A DNA stretch of 12,610 nucleotides from JAEUJM01 sp044221555 (GCA_044221555.1 JBGAOY010000048.1:1-12610), one strand, 5' to 3'. Shown: positions 1 through 6,835, counted from the stretch's first letter. Notes: generated by a model from the letters alone, not told the origin. Translations and numbers: made by a program.

Positions 1-79
1 GCAGAGCGGACGAATGCGCTGGTCTTGAAAACCAGTGGGCCGCAAGGTCCCGCGGGTTCGAATCCCGCTCCCTCCGCCA
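1..79 (+). tRNA. tRNA-Ser(UGA), 5' end outside the window
   Basis: Class II tRNA. The anticodon stem 19-23/31-35 closes a 7-base loop (CTTGAAA) with anticodon TGA at 26-28, which reads UCA serine codons. Positions 36-51 form the long variable arm typical of tRNA-Ser. The T stem-loop is 52-68 (GCGGG, TTCGAAT, CCCGC). The 3' acceptor strand is 69-75, the discriminator base is G76 and CCA is encoded at 77-79. The matching 5' acceptor strand lies before base 1, so the gene is cut by the window edge. No second copy of the tRNA 3' end is visible, so there is no sign of an element integrated here. Confidence 0.95.
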
Positions 80-85
80 ACCAGC

Positions 86-508
86 TCAGCTGTCGGCGCC
101 GGAGAAGTCCTGGTGGAGGCGGGTGAGGGTGGAGCTGGCGATGCGCCAGCCGTCCTCGGTGCGGGTGTAGGTCTCGCGGTAGTGGCCGTAGCCGTCGAGG
201 CGCAGACCGCTCGGGAAGATCACGATGTCGTGGAGCGCCCAGACCCCGGTGGCCGAGTCGGGACCCGTGAGCTCGATCTCGGGCATGTGGCCCTGGTGGA
301 CGGTGACGGCGTCGGCGAGAACGTCGACCAGGAAGGCCACGAACTCGTCGGCGCTCGTGGTGACCGAGCCGCCGGCGGCGGTGGTGTCGATGGCCACGTC
401 GTCGGCGAAGAGCAGCCGGAATCCGTCCCAGTCCTTCGTGTCGAGCAGCCGGAAGTAGCGCGCCTTGAGCTGCTTTATGGCCTCGACGTCGTCGGCGGGT
501 CCGCTCAC
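86..508 (-). CDS. NTF2/SnoaL-like cone-fold protein
   Basis: 140 aa, GTG start at 508. The N-terminal helix segment (about residues 7-35: DDVEAIKQLKARYF, then LFADDVAID) and the C-terminal beta segment (DGYGHYRETYTRTEDGWRI) are typical of SnoaL-like/NTF2-fold proteins of about 130-150 aa. The family includes isomerases, dehydratases and small-ligand binders. No diagnostic catalytic set can be assigned from the sequence, so the substrate is unknown. The stop codon lies only 6 nt from the 3' end of the convergent tRNA, with no terminator between them. No Shine-Dalgarno is seen. A weak -10-like CAGACT lies 7 nt before the GTG, so a leaderless start is possible but poorly supported. It appears to be a single gene. 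Confidence 0.82.
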   Translation of the reverse strand: MSGPADDVEAIKQLKARYFRLLDTKDWDGFRLLFADDVAIDTTAAGGSVTTSADEFVAFLVDVLADAVTVHQGHMPEIELTGPDSATGVWALHDIVIFPSGLRLDGYGHYRETYTRTEDGWRIASSTLTRLHQDFSGADS

Positions 509-634
509 GGCCCCGAGTCTGGTCGAACCGCCGCCGTGACCGGGGCGCCGCCGCCGAACACGAGGGCATCGCCGTTCCGCGCCAGGGCGTTCAGGGTGGT
601 CCTGCCGGACGTGGAGCCGGCCCGCGTCGCCTCC

Positions 635-997
635 TCAGCCTGTACGCGCCGACCACCAGCCGCCGCTGTCCGGTGTCCGGGACCGCGCCGACGGCTCCAC
701 GAGCGAGGCGGGACGCCCGGCGTGACGGCCCGGCGGGGTCGCCCGCCCGGCCGCGCCGCGCGTGTCGACCCGCTCCGCCGGCGGCGGCTCGGCCTCGACG
801 ACCTCGTCGACCACCTCGACCCGCCGGGGGAGGCGGGGTGCCAGCGACGACCAGCCCGCCACCAGGGGGCGGACGAGGCCGATGGCGATGAGGATCATGC
901 CGGTGACGTGCAGGTCGAGGAAGCTGGGTTGGGCGCGCACCGCGAAGGTGAGGATGGCGCCGATCGTGATGAGGCCCAGGCTGGCCCGTGCGGACAT
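635..997 (-). CDS. DUF6458-like small membrane protein
   Basis: 120 aa, ATG at 997, preceded by TAGGGA-type purines about 6 nt upstream that could serve as ribosome binding site. Residues about 5-20 (LGLITIGAILTFAVRA) and 28-46 (VTGMILIAIGLVRPLVAG) form two short hydrophobic helices. The pattern 'IxIGAILTFAV...DLxxxGxILxxIG' is what I recognise from the actinobacterial DUF6458 family, whose function is unknown. After the helices there is an acidic stretch (EVVDEVVEAEPPP), then about 45 residues rich in Arg, Gly, Pro and Ala. This makes the protein longer than the usual 70-90 aa, and the tail may be weakly constrained. It lies downstream of the kinase on the same strand, 149 bp away, so it probably has its own promoter. 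Confidence 0.72.
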   Translation of the reverse strand: MSARASLGLITIGAILTFAVRAQPSFLDLHVTGMILIAIGLVRPLVAGWSSLAPRLPRRVEVVDEVVEAEPPPAERVDTRGAAGRATPPGRHAGRPASLVEPSARSRTPDSGGWWSARTG

Positions 998-1068
998 GGA
1001 CCGTCCCTACCCCCTGCAGGACGCGGGGATGCCCTCCGGTGGCGAGCAGTCGGCCAGTCGTGATCGGT

Positions 1069-1089
1069 CGTGCACATCAGCGGTGCACG
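1069..1089. repeat. Inverted repeat CGTGCAC-N7-GTGCACG
   Basis: Perfect 7-bp arms (1069-1075 and 1083-1089) around a 7-bp spacer. Each arm contains the self-complementary GTGCAC. It lies in the gap between the kinase stop (1147) and the DUF6458-like start (997), about 72 bp upstream of that start. It could be an operator for the small membrane gene or part of the kinase's transcription end. A second weak hairpin (arms 1115-1120 and 1131-1136, 10-base loop) lies 10 nt after the kinase stop. The function of both is inferred from position only. Confidence 0.35.
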
Positions 1090-1146
1090 TCGTGGCGCTG
1101 GTGCTCGACCACGAGGCGCTCGCCCCGCCCAGCGCCGGCGCGTCTC

Positions 1147-2604
1147 TCAGCAGGCGGCAGCGGGCTCAGGCTCGGGCTGTCGACTCGCGGATGCCTCCGG
1201 GACGATGACGGGCTCCGTCACCGTGGTCGTCGTCGGCGGGCAGGCCCCGGTCGCGGTGTTGCCGGCGAGCGCGGCCACCGTGACGGGCGTGGTCGGCGCG
1301 GGGGTCGCGGCGACGCTGGTGGACGTGGGTGGGGGGACCGTGGCGGGGACCGTCTCGGCAACCGCCACGGCGACGCTCGACGACGGGGTCGCCGCGGGCG
1401 CCACCGTGGTCGAGGGCGTCGTGCTCGACGGCGCGGGCCCCGGTGGCGAGGCGGTGGCGCCGTCGGCCGCGAAGCGAAGCCAGGCGAATCCGCTGAGCAG
1501 CACCAGGGCCACGGCGGCGATCGCCACGAGCCGGCGCGGGGTCCGTCGCCGCCCGCCCCGGGGCGCAACCCCCGCGTCGGTCGGATCGGCCCCGGAGGGA
1601 CCGGAGGCACCGGTGGGCTGGTCAGCCTGGGAGCGCGAGCTCGAGGCCGCCGTGCCGTCCGGCACGAACGGGTCGACGGGCCCAGGCCCGGCCGTCGCGG
1701 CGGCCTCGAACGGCGGGTTGGCGACCGGTGGCGCGCCCGCGCGCCCGGGGGCGAGCGGCCGTGTCGGCGCAGCCGCGACGGTCACGGACCCTGCGGTCGG
1801 CGGAGCGGGTACGACGGACCGGGCGGTCGGCGCGGCCCACCGCTCGTGCACGACGACCGCGGGCGGCCGATCGGCTGGGTCGCGGGCGGTCATCGCGGCG
1901 ATCAGGTCCCTCCAAGCCGCCGGCGCCGCGCCCACGTCGGGGTCGTTCACCAGCCGCGCCCGCGCCGCCTCGGCCCACGGGCCGGGGAAGGCCGAGCGGC
2001 CGGTCGCGGCCTCCAGCAGCACCAGACCGAGGGCGTAGACGTCGGTGGCCGGCGTGGCGCTGCCCCCTGCCACCTGCTCCGGCGCGAAGTAGGCCGGGGT
2101 GCCGATGGCCGTGCCGGTGGCGGTCACGCCGGCGTCGTCGACGAGGCGGGCGATCCCGAAGTCGCCGAGCAGCCAGCGCCCGTCGGCGGCGGTGAGCACG
2201 TTGGCCGGCTTCACGTCGCGGTGCACGATCCCCAGCCCGTGCACGTGGGCGAGCGCGCCGGCGACGTCACCGCCGAGGCTGGCGAGCCGGTCCTCGTCGA
2301 GCGGGCCGGCGCACAGCAGGTGGCCCAGGGTCGGACCCTCTGCGAGTTGCAGCACCAGGTAGGGGTCGCCCTCGTGCACCCCGGCGTCGAACACCTGCAC
2401 GAGGTGCGGGTGCTGCAACGACGCCAGCAGGCGGGTCTCGGTGTCGAAGCGTCCCCGGTCCGTGGTGCCCAGGCCGCGGCCGATCTTCACGGCGACGTCG
2501 CGCTGGAGGCGGCGGTCGCGCGCGGCGAAGACGTCGGCCATGCCCCCGACGGCCAAGCGCCCCACCACCTCGTACCGCTCGGCGATCAGGGTTCCGGCGT
2601 CCAC
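1147..2604 (-). CDS. PknB-type serine/threonine protein kinase, one transmembrane helix
   Basis: 485 aa, GTG at 2604 with an AGGGAG-like site about 6 nt upstream. The kinase domain (about residues 10-255) is complete: glycine loop GRLAVGGMADVF (15-26), catalytic Lys40 in VAVK, HRDVKPAN with Asp130 and Asn135, DFG 148-150, APE 174-176. The activation loop holds Thr161-x-Thr163, the TxT pattern autophosphorylated in PknB-like kinases. A juxtamembrane Pro/Ala/Ser-rich linker follows (260-355), then basic residues and a single helix (about 359-378). The roughly 105-residue outer part is Thr/Pro/Ala/Val rich with no PASTA repeat or other recognised sensor, and the last residue is Cys. The kinase is predicted to phosphorylate cytoplasmic proteins on Ser/Thr. 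It is divergent from the TetR-P450 operon, with only 70 bp between start codons and a palindromic operator in that gap, so co-regulation is possible. The substrate is unknown. Confidence 0.92.
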   Translation of the reverse strand: MDAGTLIAERYEVVGRLAVGGMADVFAARDRRLQRDVAVKIGRGLGTTDRGRFDTETRLLASLQHPHLVQVFDAGVHEGDPYLVLQLAEGPTLGHLLCAGPLDEDRLASLGGDVAGALAHVHGLGIVHRDVKPANVLTAADGRWLLGDFGIARLVDDAGVTATGTAIGTPAYFAPEQVAGGSATPATDVYALGLVLLEAATGRSAFPGPWAEAARARLVNDPDVGAAPAAWRDLIAAMTARDPADRPPAVVVHERWAAPTARSVVPAPPTAGSVTVAAAPTRPLAPGRAGAPPVANPPFEAAATAGPGPVDPFVPDGTAASSSRSQADQPTGASGPSGADPTDAGVAPRGGRRRTPRRLVAIAAVALVLLSGFAWLRFAADGATASPPGPAPSSTTPSTTVAPAATPSSSVAVAVAETVPATVPPPTSTSVAATPAPTTPVTVAALAGNTATGACPPTTTTVTEPVIVPEASASRQPEPEPAAAC

Positions 2605-2650
2605 GAGCCGCTCCCTACCCAGATCCTCTTCTCATCGGTTCGCCGAGATA

Positions 2651-2668
2651 CATAGGACGTCCTATGCT
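2651..2668 (+). promoter_or_regulatory. Palindromic operator overlapping a leaderless TetR promoter
   Basis: CATAGGACGTCCTATG at 2651-2666 is a perfect 16-bp palindrome, the kind of site bound by a TetR dimer. TATGCT at 2663-2668 fits the -10 consensus TAnnnT and overlaps the right half of the palindrome. Only 6 nt separate it from the GTG at 2675, and no Shine-Dalgarno is present, so the transcript probably starts at the start codon. The -35 is poor (TTCGCC around 2639). Repressor bound here would cover the -10 box, implying autorepression of the TetR-P450-flavoprotein operon. The divergent kinase gene begins 47 bp away on the other side and may respond as well. The binding itself is inferred. 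Confidence 0.72.
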
Positions 2669-2674
2669 TCCTCG

Positions 2675-3391
2675 GTGGCCACTCAGGGGGAGCGGCGGGC
2701 CGACACCCGCCGCCGGCTGCTGCTCGCCGCAGCAGAGCTGTTCGCCGAGCGCGGCGTTGACGGCACCTCGATCGACGCCATCGCCGAGCGGGCCGACCGC
2801 ACGTCGGGGGCGGTGTACGACCACTTCGGCGGCAAGGACGGCGTGCTGTTCGCCCTGCTCGACACCTGGGTGGAGGAGCTGGGCGCGGTGATCGGCGCCG
2901 AGCTCACCACCGCCACCACGCTCGACGAGCGCCTCGGCGTGTTGTGGCGCAACGTGTCGGCGCCGGTCGTGGGCGGCGACCGGTGGATCACCCTCGAGCT
3001 CGAGCTGTGGACCCACGCCGCCCGCAACCCGGTGGCGCGCGAGCACCTCGTGCGCCGCTACCGGGGCGCCTGGCGGGGCATCGTCGAGCTGGCCGGCCAG
3101 TCCAGCGACGACTCGACCGGCCCGGGCCCGAGCGGCCCCCCAGAGCGGGGAACAGGCCCGAGCGGCCCCCCAGAGCGGGGAACAGGCCCGAGCGGCCCGC
3201 CCGAGGGGGGTGTGGGCCCGGCCGTGATCGGCGTGCTGCTCGGGCTCGAGATGATGCGCCGCGTCGACCCCTCCACCGTCGACGACGACCTCGCCCTCGG
3301 CGCCCTGCGCGGCGTGGTCGCGGGAACGAGACGCACCGCCGACGACACCCCGCCGGCCGGCGACCAACTGACAGGAGCATCCACCGCATGA
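2675..3391 (+). CDS. TetR-family transcriptional regulator (with repeat insertion)
   Basis: 238 aa from the GTG at 2675. Upstream codons in frame lack a credible start, and the promoter geometry supports this one. The HTH occupies residues about 11-57 (RRRLLLAAAELFAERG, then TSIDAIAERADRTSGAVYDHF), a standard TetR DNA-binding domain. The C-terminal ligand domain begins with helices at about 62-140 (WITLELELWTHAARNPVAREHL). Residues 150-180 are three 10-residue repeats, GPSGPPERGT twice then GPSGPPEGGV, breaking the all-helical fold where a loop between late helices would be. The final helix (VIGVLLGLEMMRRVD, then LALGALRGVVAG) follows. It is probably a ligand-sensing repressor of its own operon. 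The stop codon overlaps the P450 start (ATGA), so the two are translationally coupled. The inducer may be a substrate of the P450 (inference). Confidence 0.92.
   Translation: MATQGERRADTRRRLLLAAAELFAERGVDGTSIDAIAERADRTSGAVYDHFGGKDGVLFALLDTWVEELGAVIGAELTTATTLDERLGVLWRNVSAPVVGGDRWITLELELWTHAARNPVAREHLVRRYRGAWRGIVELAGQSSDDSTGPGPSGPPERGTGPSGPPERGTGPSGPPEGGVGPAVIGVLLGLEMMRRVDPSTVDDDLALGALRGVVAGTRRTADDTPPAGDQLTGASTA
3125..3214 (+). repeat. 30-bp in-frame tandem repeat inside the TetR gene
   Basis: Two identical 30-bp units (3125-3154 and 3155-3184) followed by a diverged third (3185-3214). Each unit encodes GPSGPPERGT or, in the third, GPSGPPEGGV. Because the unit is a multiple of three, the frame is kept. 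Identity of the first two units at the DNA level suggests recent duplication by slippage. Each of the two identical units can also fold on its CCCC...GGGG portion. Confidence 0.95.
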
Positions 3392-4608
3392 CCATGACCG
3401 ATGAACCCACCACCGCGGGCCTCGACGGCATCGACCTGCTGGCCGAGACGTGGGGGCGCACCATCCCCCACGACCAGTTCGACCGGCTGCGTCGCGAGGC
3501 GCCCGTCTACTGGCACCCGGAACCGGGCGACACGGGGTTCTGGGCCGTCACCAAGCACGCCGACGTGCGGGCGATCAGCTACGACTGGGAGACCTTCTCC
3601 AGCGCGCTGGGCGCCACCTTCATCCCCACCCAGGACGAGGAGTCGATGGCCCAGCTGAGCCTCTCGATCCTCAACATGGACCCGCCCAAGCACAACCGGG
3701 TCCGTCGCCTGGTCTCACGGGCGTTCACCCCTCGCCGGATCGCCCAACTGGTCGCGGACATCGAGCAGCGCGCCACCCGGGTGATCGACGACGTCATCGA
3801 ACGGGGCGAGGCCGAGTTCGTGGCCGACATCGCCGCCCAGGTCCCCGTGCAGATGATCTGCGAGATGATCGGCCTCGAGAAGGAGCAGTGGCCGCGCATG
3901 TTCGAGGCGTCCAACGATCTGATCGGGTCGCGGGACGACCCCGAGTACGCCCACGTGAACCCCGAGCTGGCCTCGATGGAGGTGTACGCCCTGTGCGACG
4001 CCGTCGCCGAGGACCGCCGGGCCAACCCGCGCGACGACCTCATGACCGCGCTGGTAGAGGCCGAGCTCGACGGCGAGCGCCTCGACAACCTGGAGCTGAA
4101 CCTGTTCTTCATCAGCCTCGTCGTGGCCGGCAACGAGACCACCCGCAACCTCATCAACCTCTCGCTGCTGGCCTTGCTGGACAACCCCGACCAGGCCCAG
4201 CGCCTCCGCGACGACCCGTCGCTGTGGGACACCGCCGTCGAGGAGATGCTCCGCTACGGCTCGTCGATCCACAACTTCCGCCGCACCGCCACCCGCGACA
4301 CCGAGCTGCGGGGCGTGCCCATCAAGGCCGGCGACAAGGTGGTCATGTACTACGCCTCGGCCAACCGCGACGAGGAGGTCTTCGCCGATCCCCACCGGTT
4401 CGACGTGGGCCGCACCCCGAACGATCACGTCACCTTCGGCGGTGGCGGCGTGCACTACTGCCTGGGCGCCAGCCTGGCCCGGGCCGAGATCAAGGCGACC
4501 ATGCGCCAGATCGTCGACCGCCTCCCGAACATCGCGCTGGACGGCCCGCCCGTCCGGCTCCGCAGCGACTTCGTCAACGGCATCAAGCGGATGCCCGTCA
4601 CCTGGTGA
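3388..4608 (+). CDS. Cytochrome P450 monooxygenase
   Basis: 406 aa. The ATG at 3388 overlaps the TetR stop; AGGAG lies about 10 nt upstream. A second ATG two codons later is also possible. Motifs are complete: I-helix oxygen-activation AGNETT (247-252), ExxR (E286-R289), and heme loop FGGGGVHYCLG with axial Cys358. Other conserved segments are 'DPPKHNRVRRLVSRAFTP' (98-115) and 'NRDEEVFADPHRFD' (326-339). Length and sequence style fit soluble bacterial class I P450s, nearest by eye to the CYP125/CYP124/CYP142 group that oxidises sterol side chains and branched lipids. That substrate guess is weak. It needs ferredoxin and reductase partners, and none is encoded in the window. It is the middle gene of a TetR-P450-flavoprotein operon and is probably induced when the repressor binds its ligand. 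Confidence 0.95.
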   Translation: MTMTDEPTTAGLDGIDLLAETWGRTIPHDQFDRLRREAPVYWHPEPGDTGFWAVTKHADVRAISYDWETFSSALGATFIPTQDEESMAQLSLSILNMDPPKHNRVRRLVSRAFTPRRIAQLVADIEQRATRVIDDVIERGEAEFVADIAAQVPVQMICEMIGLEKEQWPRMFEASNDLIGSRDDPEYAHVNPELASMEVYALCDAVAEDRRANPRDDLMTALVEAELDGERLDNLELNLFFISLVVAGNETTRNLINLSLLALLDNPDQAQRLRDDPSLWDTAVEEMLRYGSSIHNFRRTATRDTELRGVPIKAGDKVVMYYASANRDEEVFADPHRFDVGRTPNDHVTFGGGGVHYCLGASLARAEIKATMRQIVDRLPNIALDGPPVRLRSDFVNGIKRMPVTW

Positions 4609-4623
4609 AAGGACCCACCACCA

Positions 4624-5754
4624 ATGCGCACCCCCATCTGTGACGACCTGGGGATCGAGTTCCCCATCTTCGCCTTCACCCACTGCCGCGACGTGGTCGT
4701 GGCGGTGTCGAAGGCCGGCGGCTTCGGCGTGCTCGGCGCCGTGGGCTTCTCGCCCGAGCAGCTCGAGATCGAGCTCACCTGGATCGACGAGCACATCGGC
4801 GACCACCCCTACGGCGTCGACATCGTGATCCCCAACAAGTACGAGGGCATGGACGCGGACATGTCCGCCGAGGAGCTCACCAAGATGCTCCAGGACATGG
4901 TCCCCCAGGGCCACCTCGACTTCGCCCGCAACCTGCTCAAGGACCACGGCGTGCCCATCGAGGAGGGTGACGACAACTCCCTGCAGCTGCTGGGCTGGAC
5001 CGAGGCCACGGCCACGCCGCAGGTCGAGATCGCGTTGAACCACCCCAAGATGACGCTTATCGCCAACGCCCTGGGTACGCCGCCGCCGGACATGATCACC
5101 CACATCCACGACGCCGGCCGCAAGGTGGCGGCGCTGTGCGGCTCGCCCTACCAAGCCATGAAGCACGCCGCCGCCGACGTCGACATCATCATCGCCCAGG
5201 GCGGTGAGGGCGGCGGCCACTGCGGCGAGGTCGGCTCGATCGTGCTGTGGCCCCAGGTCGTGAAGGCCGTGGCCCCCCGCCCGGTGCTCGCCGCCGGCGG
5301 CATCGGCAGCGGCCAGCAGATCGCGGCGGCGCTGGCCCTCGGCTGCCAAGGCGCCTGGTCGGGCTCGCAGTGGCTGATGGTCGAGGAGGCCGAGAACACC
5401 CCGGTGCAGCAGCAGGCCTACATCGAGGCCGGCTCGCGCGACACCGTCCGCTCCCGCTCGTTCACCGGCAAGCCCTGCCGCATGCTGCGCAACGACTGGA
5501 CCGAGGCCTGGGAGGCCGAGGGCAACCCCGAGCCCCTCGGCATGCCCCTGCAGTACATGGTGTCGGGCATGGCCGTGTCGGCCACCCACCGCTGGCCCGA
5601 CCAGACCGTCGACGTGGCCTTCAACCCCGTCGGCCAGGTGGTGGGCCAGTTCGAGAAGGTGGAGAAGTCGGCCGCGGTCATCGAGCGCTGGGTCAACGAG
5701 TACCTCGAGGCGACGTCCCATCTCGACGACCTGAACGCAGCGGCGCTGGCGTAG
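4624..5754 (+). CDS. Nitronate monooxygenase-like FMN flavoprotein
   Basis: 376 aa, ATG at 4624, with AAAGGA about 10 nt upstream and 15 nt after the P450 stop, so co-transcribed. It has the TIM-barrel FMN-binding pattern of the 2-nitropropane dioxygenase/nitronate monooxygenase family: 'VSKAGGFGVLGA' (28-39), 'AQGGEGGGH' (191-199), whose His199 matches the catalytic base, and 'AAGGIGSG' (223-230), which binds the FMN phosphate. Family members oxidise alkyl nitronates, but many actinobacterial homologues work in lipid or steroid breakdown as reductases or dehydrogenases, so nitronate activity should not be assumed. A longer insert around residues 68-125 (Asp/Glu-rich, GMDADMSAEELTKML) precedes the core. 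Pairing with a P450 suggests successive oxidation steps on one hydrophobic compound (inference). The last seven codons and stop lie in a 26-bp sequence repeated 1.1 kb downstream. Confidence 0.9.
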   Translation: MRTPICDDLGIEFPIFAFTHCRDVVVAVSKAGGFGVLGAVGFSPEQLEIELTWIDEHIGDHPYGVDIVIPNKYEGMDADMSAEELTKMLQDMVPQGHLDFARNLLKDHGVPIEEGDDNSLQLLGWTEATATPQVEIALNHPKMTLIANALGTPPPDMITHIHDAGRKVAALCGSPYQAMKHAAADVDIIIAQGGEGGGHCGEVGSIVLWPQVVKAVAPRPVLAAGGIGSGQQIAAALALGCQGAWSGSQWLMVEEAENTPVQQQAYIEAGSRDTVRSRSFTGKPCRMLRNDWTEAWEAEGNPEPLGMPLQYMVSGMAVSATHRWPDQTVDVAFNPVGQVVGQFEKVEKSAAVIERWVNEYLEATSHLDDLNAAALA

Positions 5755-5755
5755 C
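5730..5755 (+). repeat. 26-bp direct repeat, copy 1
   Basis: Identical over 26 bp to 6831-6856. The core CAGCGGCGCTG is itself an inverted repeat with 5-bp arms. Here it covers the last codons of the flavoprotein (LNAAALA and stop). A 22-bp hairpin follows 17 bp later. The two copies bracket the lipoprotein gene and the H-NOX remnant. Confidence 0.9.
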
Positions 5756-5772
5756 CCCACCCTTCCGGCCCC

Positions 5773-5819
5773 AACTCGACGCATCTGGTCCGCTGTGAGC
5801 GGACTGGATGCGCCGAGTT
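5773..5819. terminator. Long hairpin terminator between convergent genes
   Basis: Arms 5773-5794 and 5798-5819 pair over 22 positions with one A-C mismatch and two G-U pairs (as read on the plus strand) around a GTG loop. It lies 18 nt after the flavoprotein stop and 4 nt from the stop of the convergent lipoprotein gene, so it can serve both directions. It lacks a clear U-tract, which is common in actinobacterial terminators. Confidence 0.82.
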
Positions 5820-5823
5820 CGTG

Positions 5824-6360
5824 TCAGCTGGTCGACACGGTGACGGTGTAGCCGCCGGCTACGTTGTAGTAGCTGGTGATGACGATGGTCTGCTCGATCG
5901 GACCGTCGCCCACGAGCACCTCGGGCTCACCGCTGAGCCCATCGTCGATCTTCTCCGACCCGGCGGTCACCACCAAGTCGATGTTGTCGGTGGTGGTCAC
6001 GGTGACGGTGGCCACCTTGCCATCCGGGACGACGACGATGTGCTCGGCTTCGCCATCGACCTCCAGGGTGCCGGTGACGGTCGCCTGACCGTCGACGGTG
6101 GCCTCGCCCGACGCCACCGGGGCCGGCGCCGTCGGCGCGGTAGCGTCGGCGGCGGTCGTCGTGGTCACGTCCGCCTCGGTCGTGGACGGCGCTTCGTCCG
6201 GCTTCTCCTGCGGCTCCTGCGTGCTGACGAGCTGACCGGGCGCCGCCGTCGTGTCGCTGCTGGCGTCTTCGTCGTTCGATCCGCAGCCGGTCGCGAGGGC
6301 GACGACGAGCAGAGACGCAACGGCGCCGGCGATGGCACGTCGGGGGGTCGTCAGGGGCAC
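5824..6360 (-). CDS. Secreted lipoprotein with a C-terminal beta-rich (PPC-like) domain
   Basis: 178 aa from the GTG at 6360, chosen because AAGGAG lies 7 nt upstream and because a signal peptide starts right there. A longer open frame extends upstream but has no binding site. Residues 1-25 are basic then hydrophobic (RRAIAGAVASLLVVALATG), followed by lipidated Cys26 in LATGC, a lipobox. A Thr/Ala/Pro/Glu-rich tether (27-85) leads to a beta-strand-rich domain (about 86-178: TVTGTLEVDGEAEHIVVVPD, VATVTVTTTDNIDLVV, ending GGYTVTVS). This resembles the bacterial pre-peptidase C-terminal (PPC) fold by eye; the identification is tentative. It should be an envelope-anchored binding protein of unknown ligand. 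It is convergent with the flavoprotein gene. Confidence 0.85.
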   Translation of the reverse strand: MPLTTPRRAIAGAVASLLVVALATGCGSNDEDASSDTTAAPGQLVSTQEPQEKPDEAPSTTEADVTTTTAADATAPTAPAPVASGEATVDGQATVTGTLEVDGEAEHIVVVPDGKVATVTVTTTDNIDLVVTAGSEKIDDGLSGEPEVLVGDGPIEQTIVITSYYNVAGGYTVTVSTS

Positions 6361-6417
6361 GGGTGCTCTCCTTCGGTCGTGGTAGATGGCACCGCCGCAG
6401 CGCACCTCGGGACCAGC

Positions 6418-6437
6418 CTGTCGATCCGACAGTATCA
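6418..6437 (-). promoter_or_regulatory. Candidate lipoprotein promoter with inverted repeat
   Basis: On the minus strand TGA-TACTGT (6437-6429) is an extended -10 motif (TGn plus TAnnnT), about 70 bp before the lipoprotein GTG. An inverted repeat CTGTCG-ATC-CGACAG (6418-6432) overlaps the -10 box and the expected start point and could be an operator or a 5' hairpin. No convincing -35 is seen. Confidence 0.45.
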
Positions 6438-6439
6438 GT

Positions 6440-6835
6440 CCTCGTCGGCGGCGACACGAGCGGCTGGCAACCACCGGGCGAGCGGTTCGAGGGCGGCGCC
6501 GCCCCGATCCTCGCCGCCCGCTTCCCGCACCTGTTCTCGCCCCACCACTCGGCGCGGACCTTCGTGCTGACCCTCGCCACCATCGTCCACCCCGAGCTGC
6601 GCAAGGCCTACGACCTCACCGACGCGCCGCAGTCCGCGTTCGACGCCACCGACCCCGACGTCCTCCTGGTGGGGTACCGGTCGCCGCGGCGGCTCTGCGC
6701 GCCGAGGGGTTCATCGCCGGCGCGGCCGCGCACTACGGCGAGCTCGCCGAGATCGAGCACGATCCCTGCATGCTCGACGGCGCCGAGAGCTGCGTCTTCC
6801 GGTGCCGCCTCCCGGCGACCGCCGACCGCGCCTGA
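6440..6835 (+). pseudogene. Truncated, frameshifted H-NOX/HNOB (heme NO-binding) gene remnant
   Basis: Two plus-strand frames together encode the C-terminal half of an H-NOX/HNOB-type protein. The first frame carries 'AARFPHLFSPHHSARTFVLT', 'LATIVHPELRKAYDL' and 'VLLVGYRSPRRLC'. The His codon at 6588-6590 aligns with the heme-ligand His of H-NOX proteins, and YRSPR (6675-6689) is the YxSxR heme-propionate motif. After about 6699 the frame shifts by the loss of one base (or four). The other frame continues 'AEGFIAGAAAHYGELAEIEH' and 'CMLDGAESCVFRC', then stops at 6835. Roughly 70-90 N-terminal residues of the usual ~180 are missing, and no start or binding site is visible. The upstream break adjoins the lipoprotein promoter, and the stop falls in the 26-bp repeat. 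I infer a decayed NO or O2 sensor; a sequencing error could explain the frameshift but not the missing N-terminus. Confidence 0.68.

Noticed and set aside
1..79. tRNA-Ser as an attachment site for an integrated element
   Set aside because: No integrase and no second copy of the tRNA 3' end in the window.
35..1063. Long plus-strand open frame across the tRNA and opposite the NTF2-like and DUF6458-like genes
   Set aside because: Low-complexity Arg/Gly/Ala composition, overlaps the tRNA and is antisense to two genes with clear family patterns; a GC-rich shadow.
988..2655. Long plus-strand open frame opposite the first kinase
   Set aside because: Antisense to a kinase with complete catalytic motifs; Arg/Gly-rich translation with no domain.
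2441..2674. Longer N-terminus for the first TetR gene
   Set aside because: It would run through the operator and into the antisense kinase gene; the HTH begins normally from GTG 2675.
3125..3214. CRISPR-like array
   Set aside because: Units abut without spacers and encode an in-frame peptide repeat in the TetR gene.
3715..5784. Minus-strand open frame of nearly 2.1 kb opposite the P450 and flavoprotein
   Set aside because: His/Val/Gly-rich shadow of two well-supported genes; no start signal or motif.
6361..6474. Longer N-terminus for the lipoprotein gene
   Set aside because: The GTG at 6360 has a strong AAGGAG and begins the signal peptide; upstream codons give an Arg-rich stretch that would bury it, and the probable promoter lies in this stretch.
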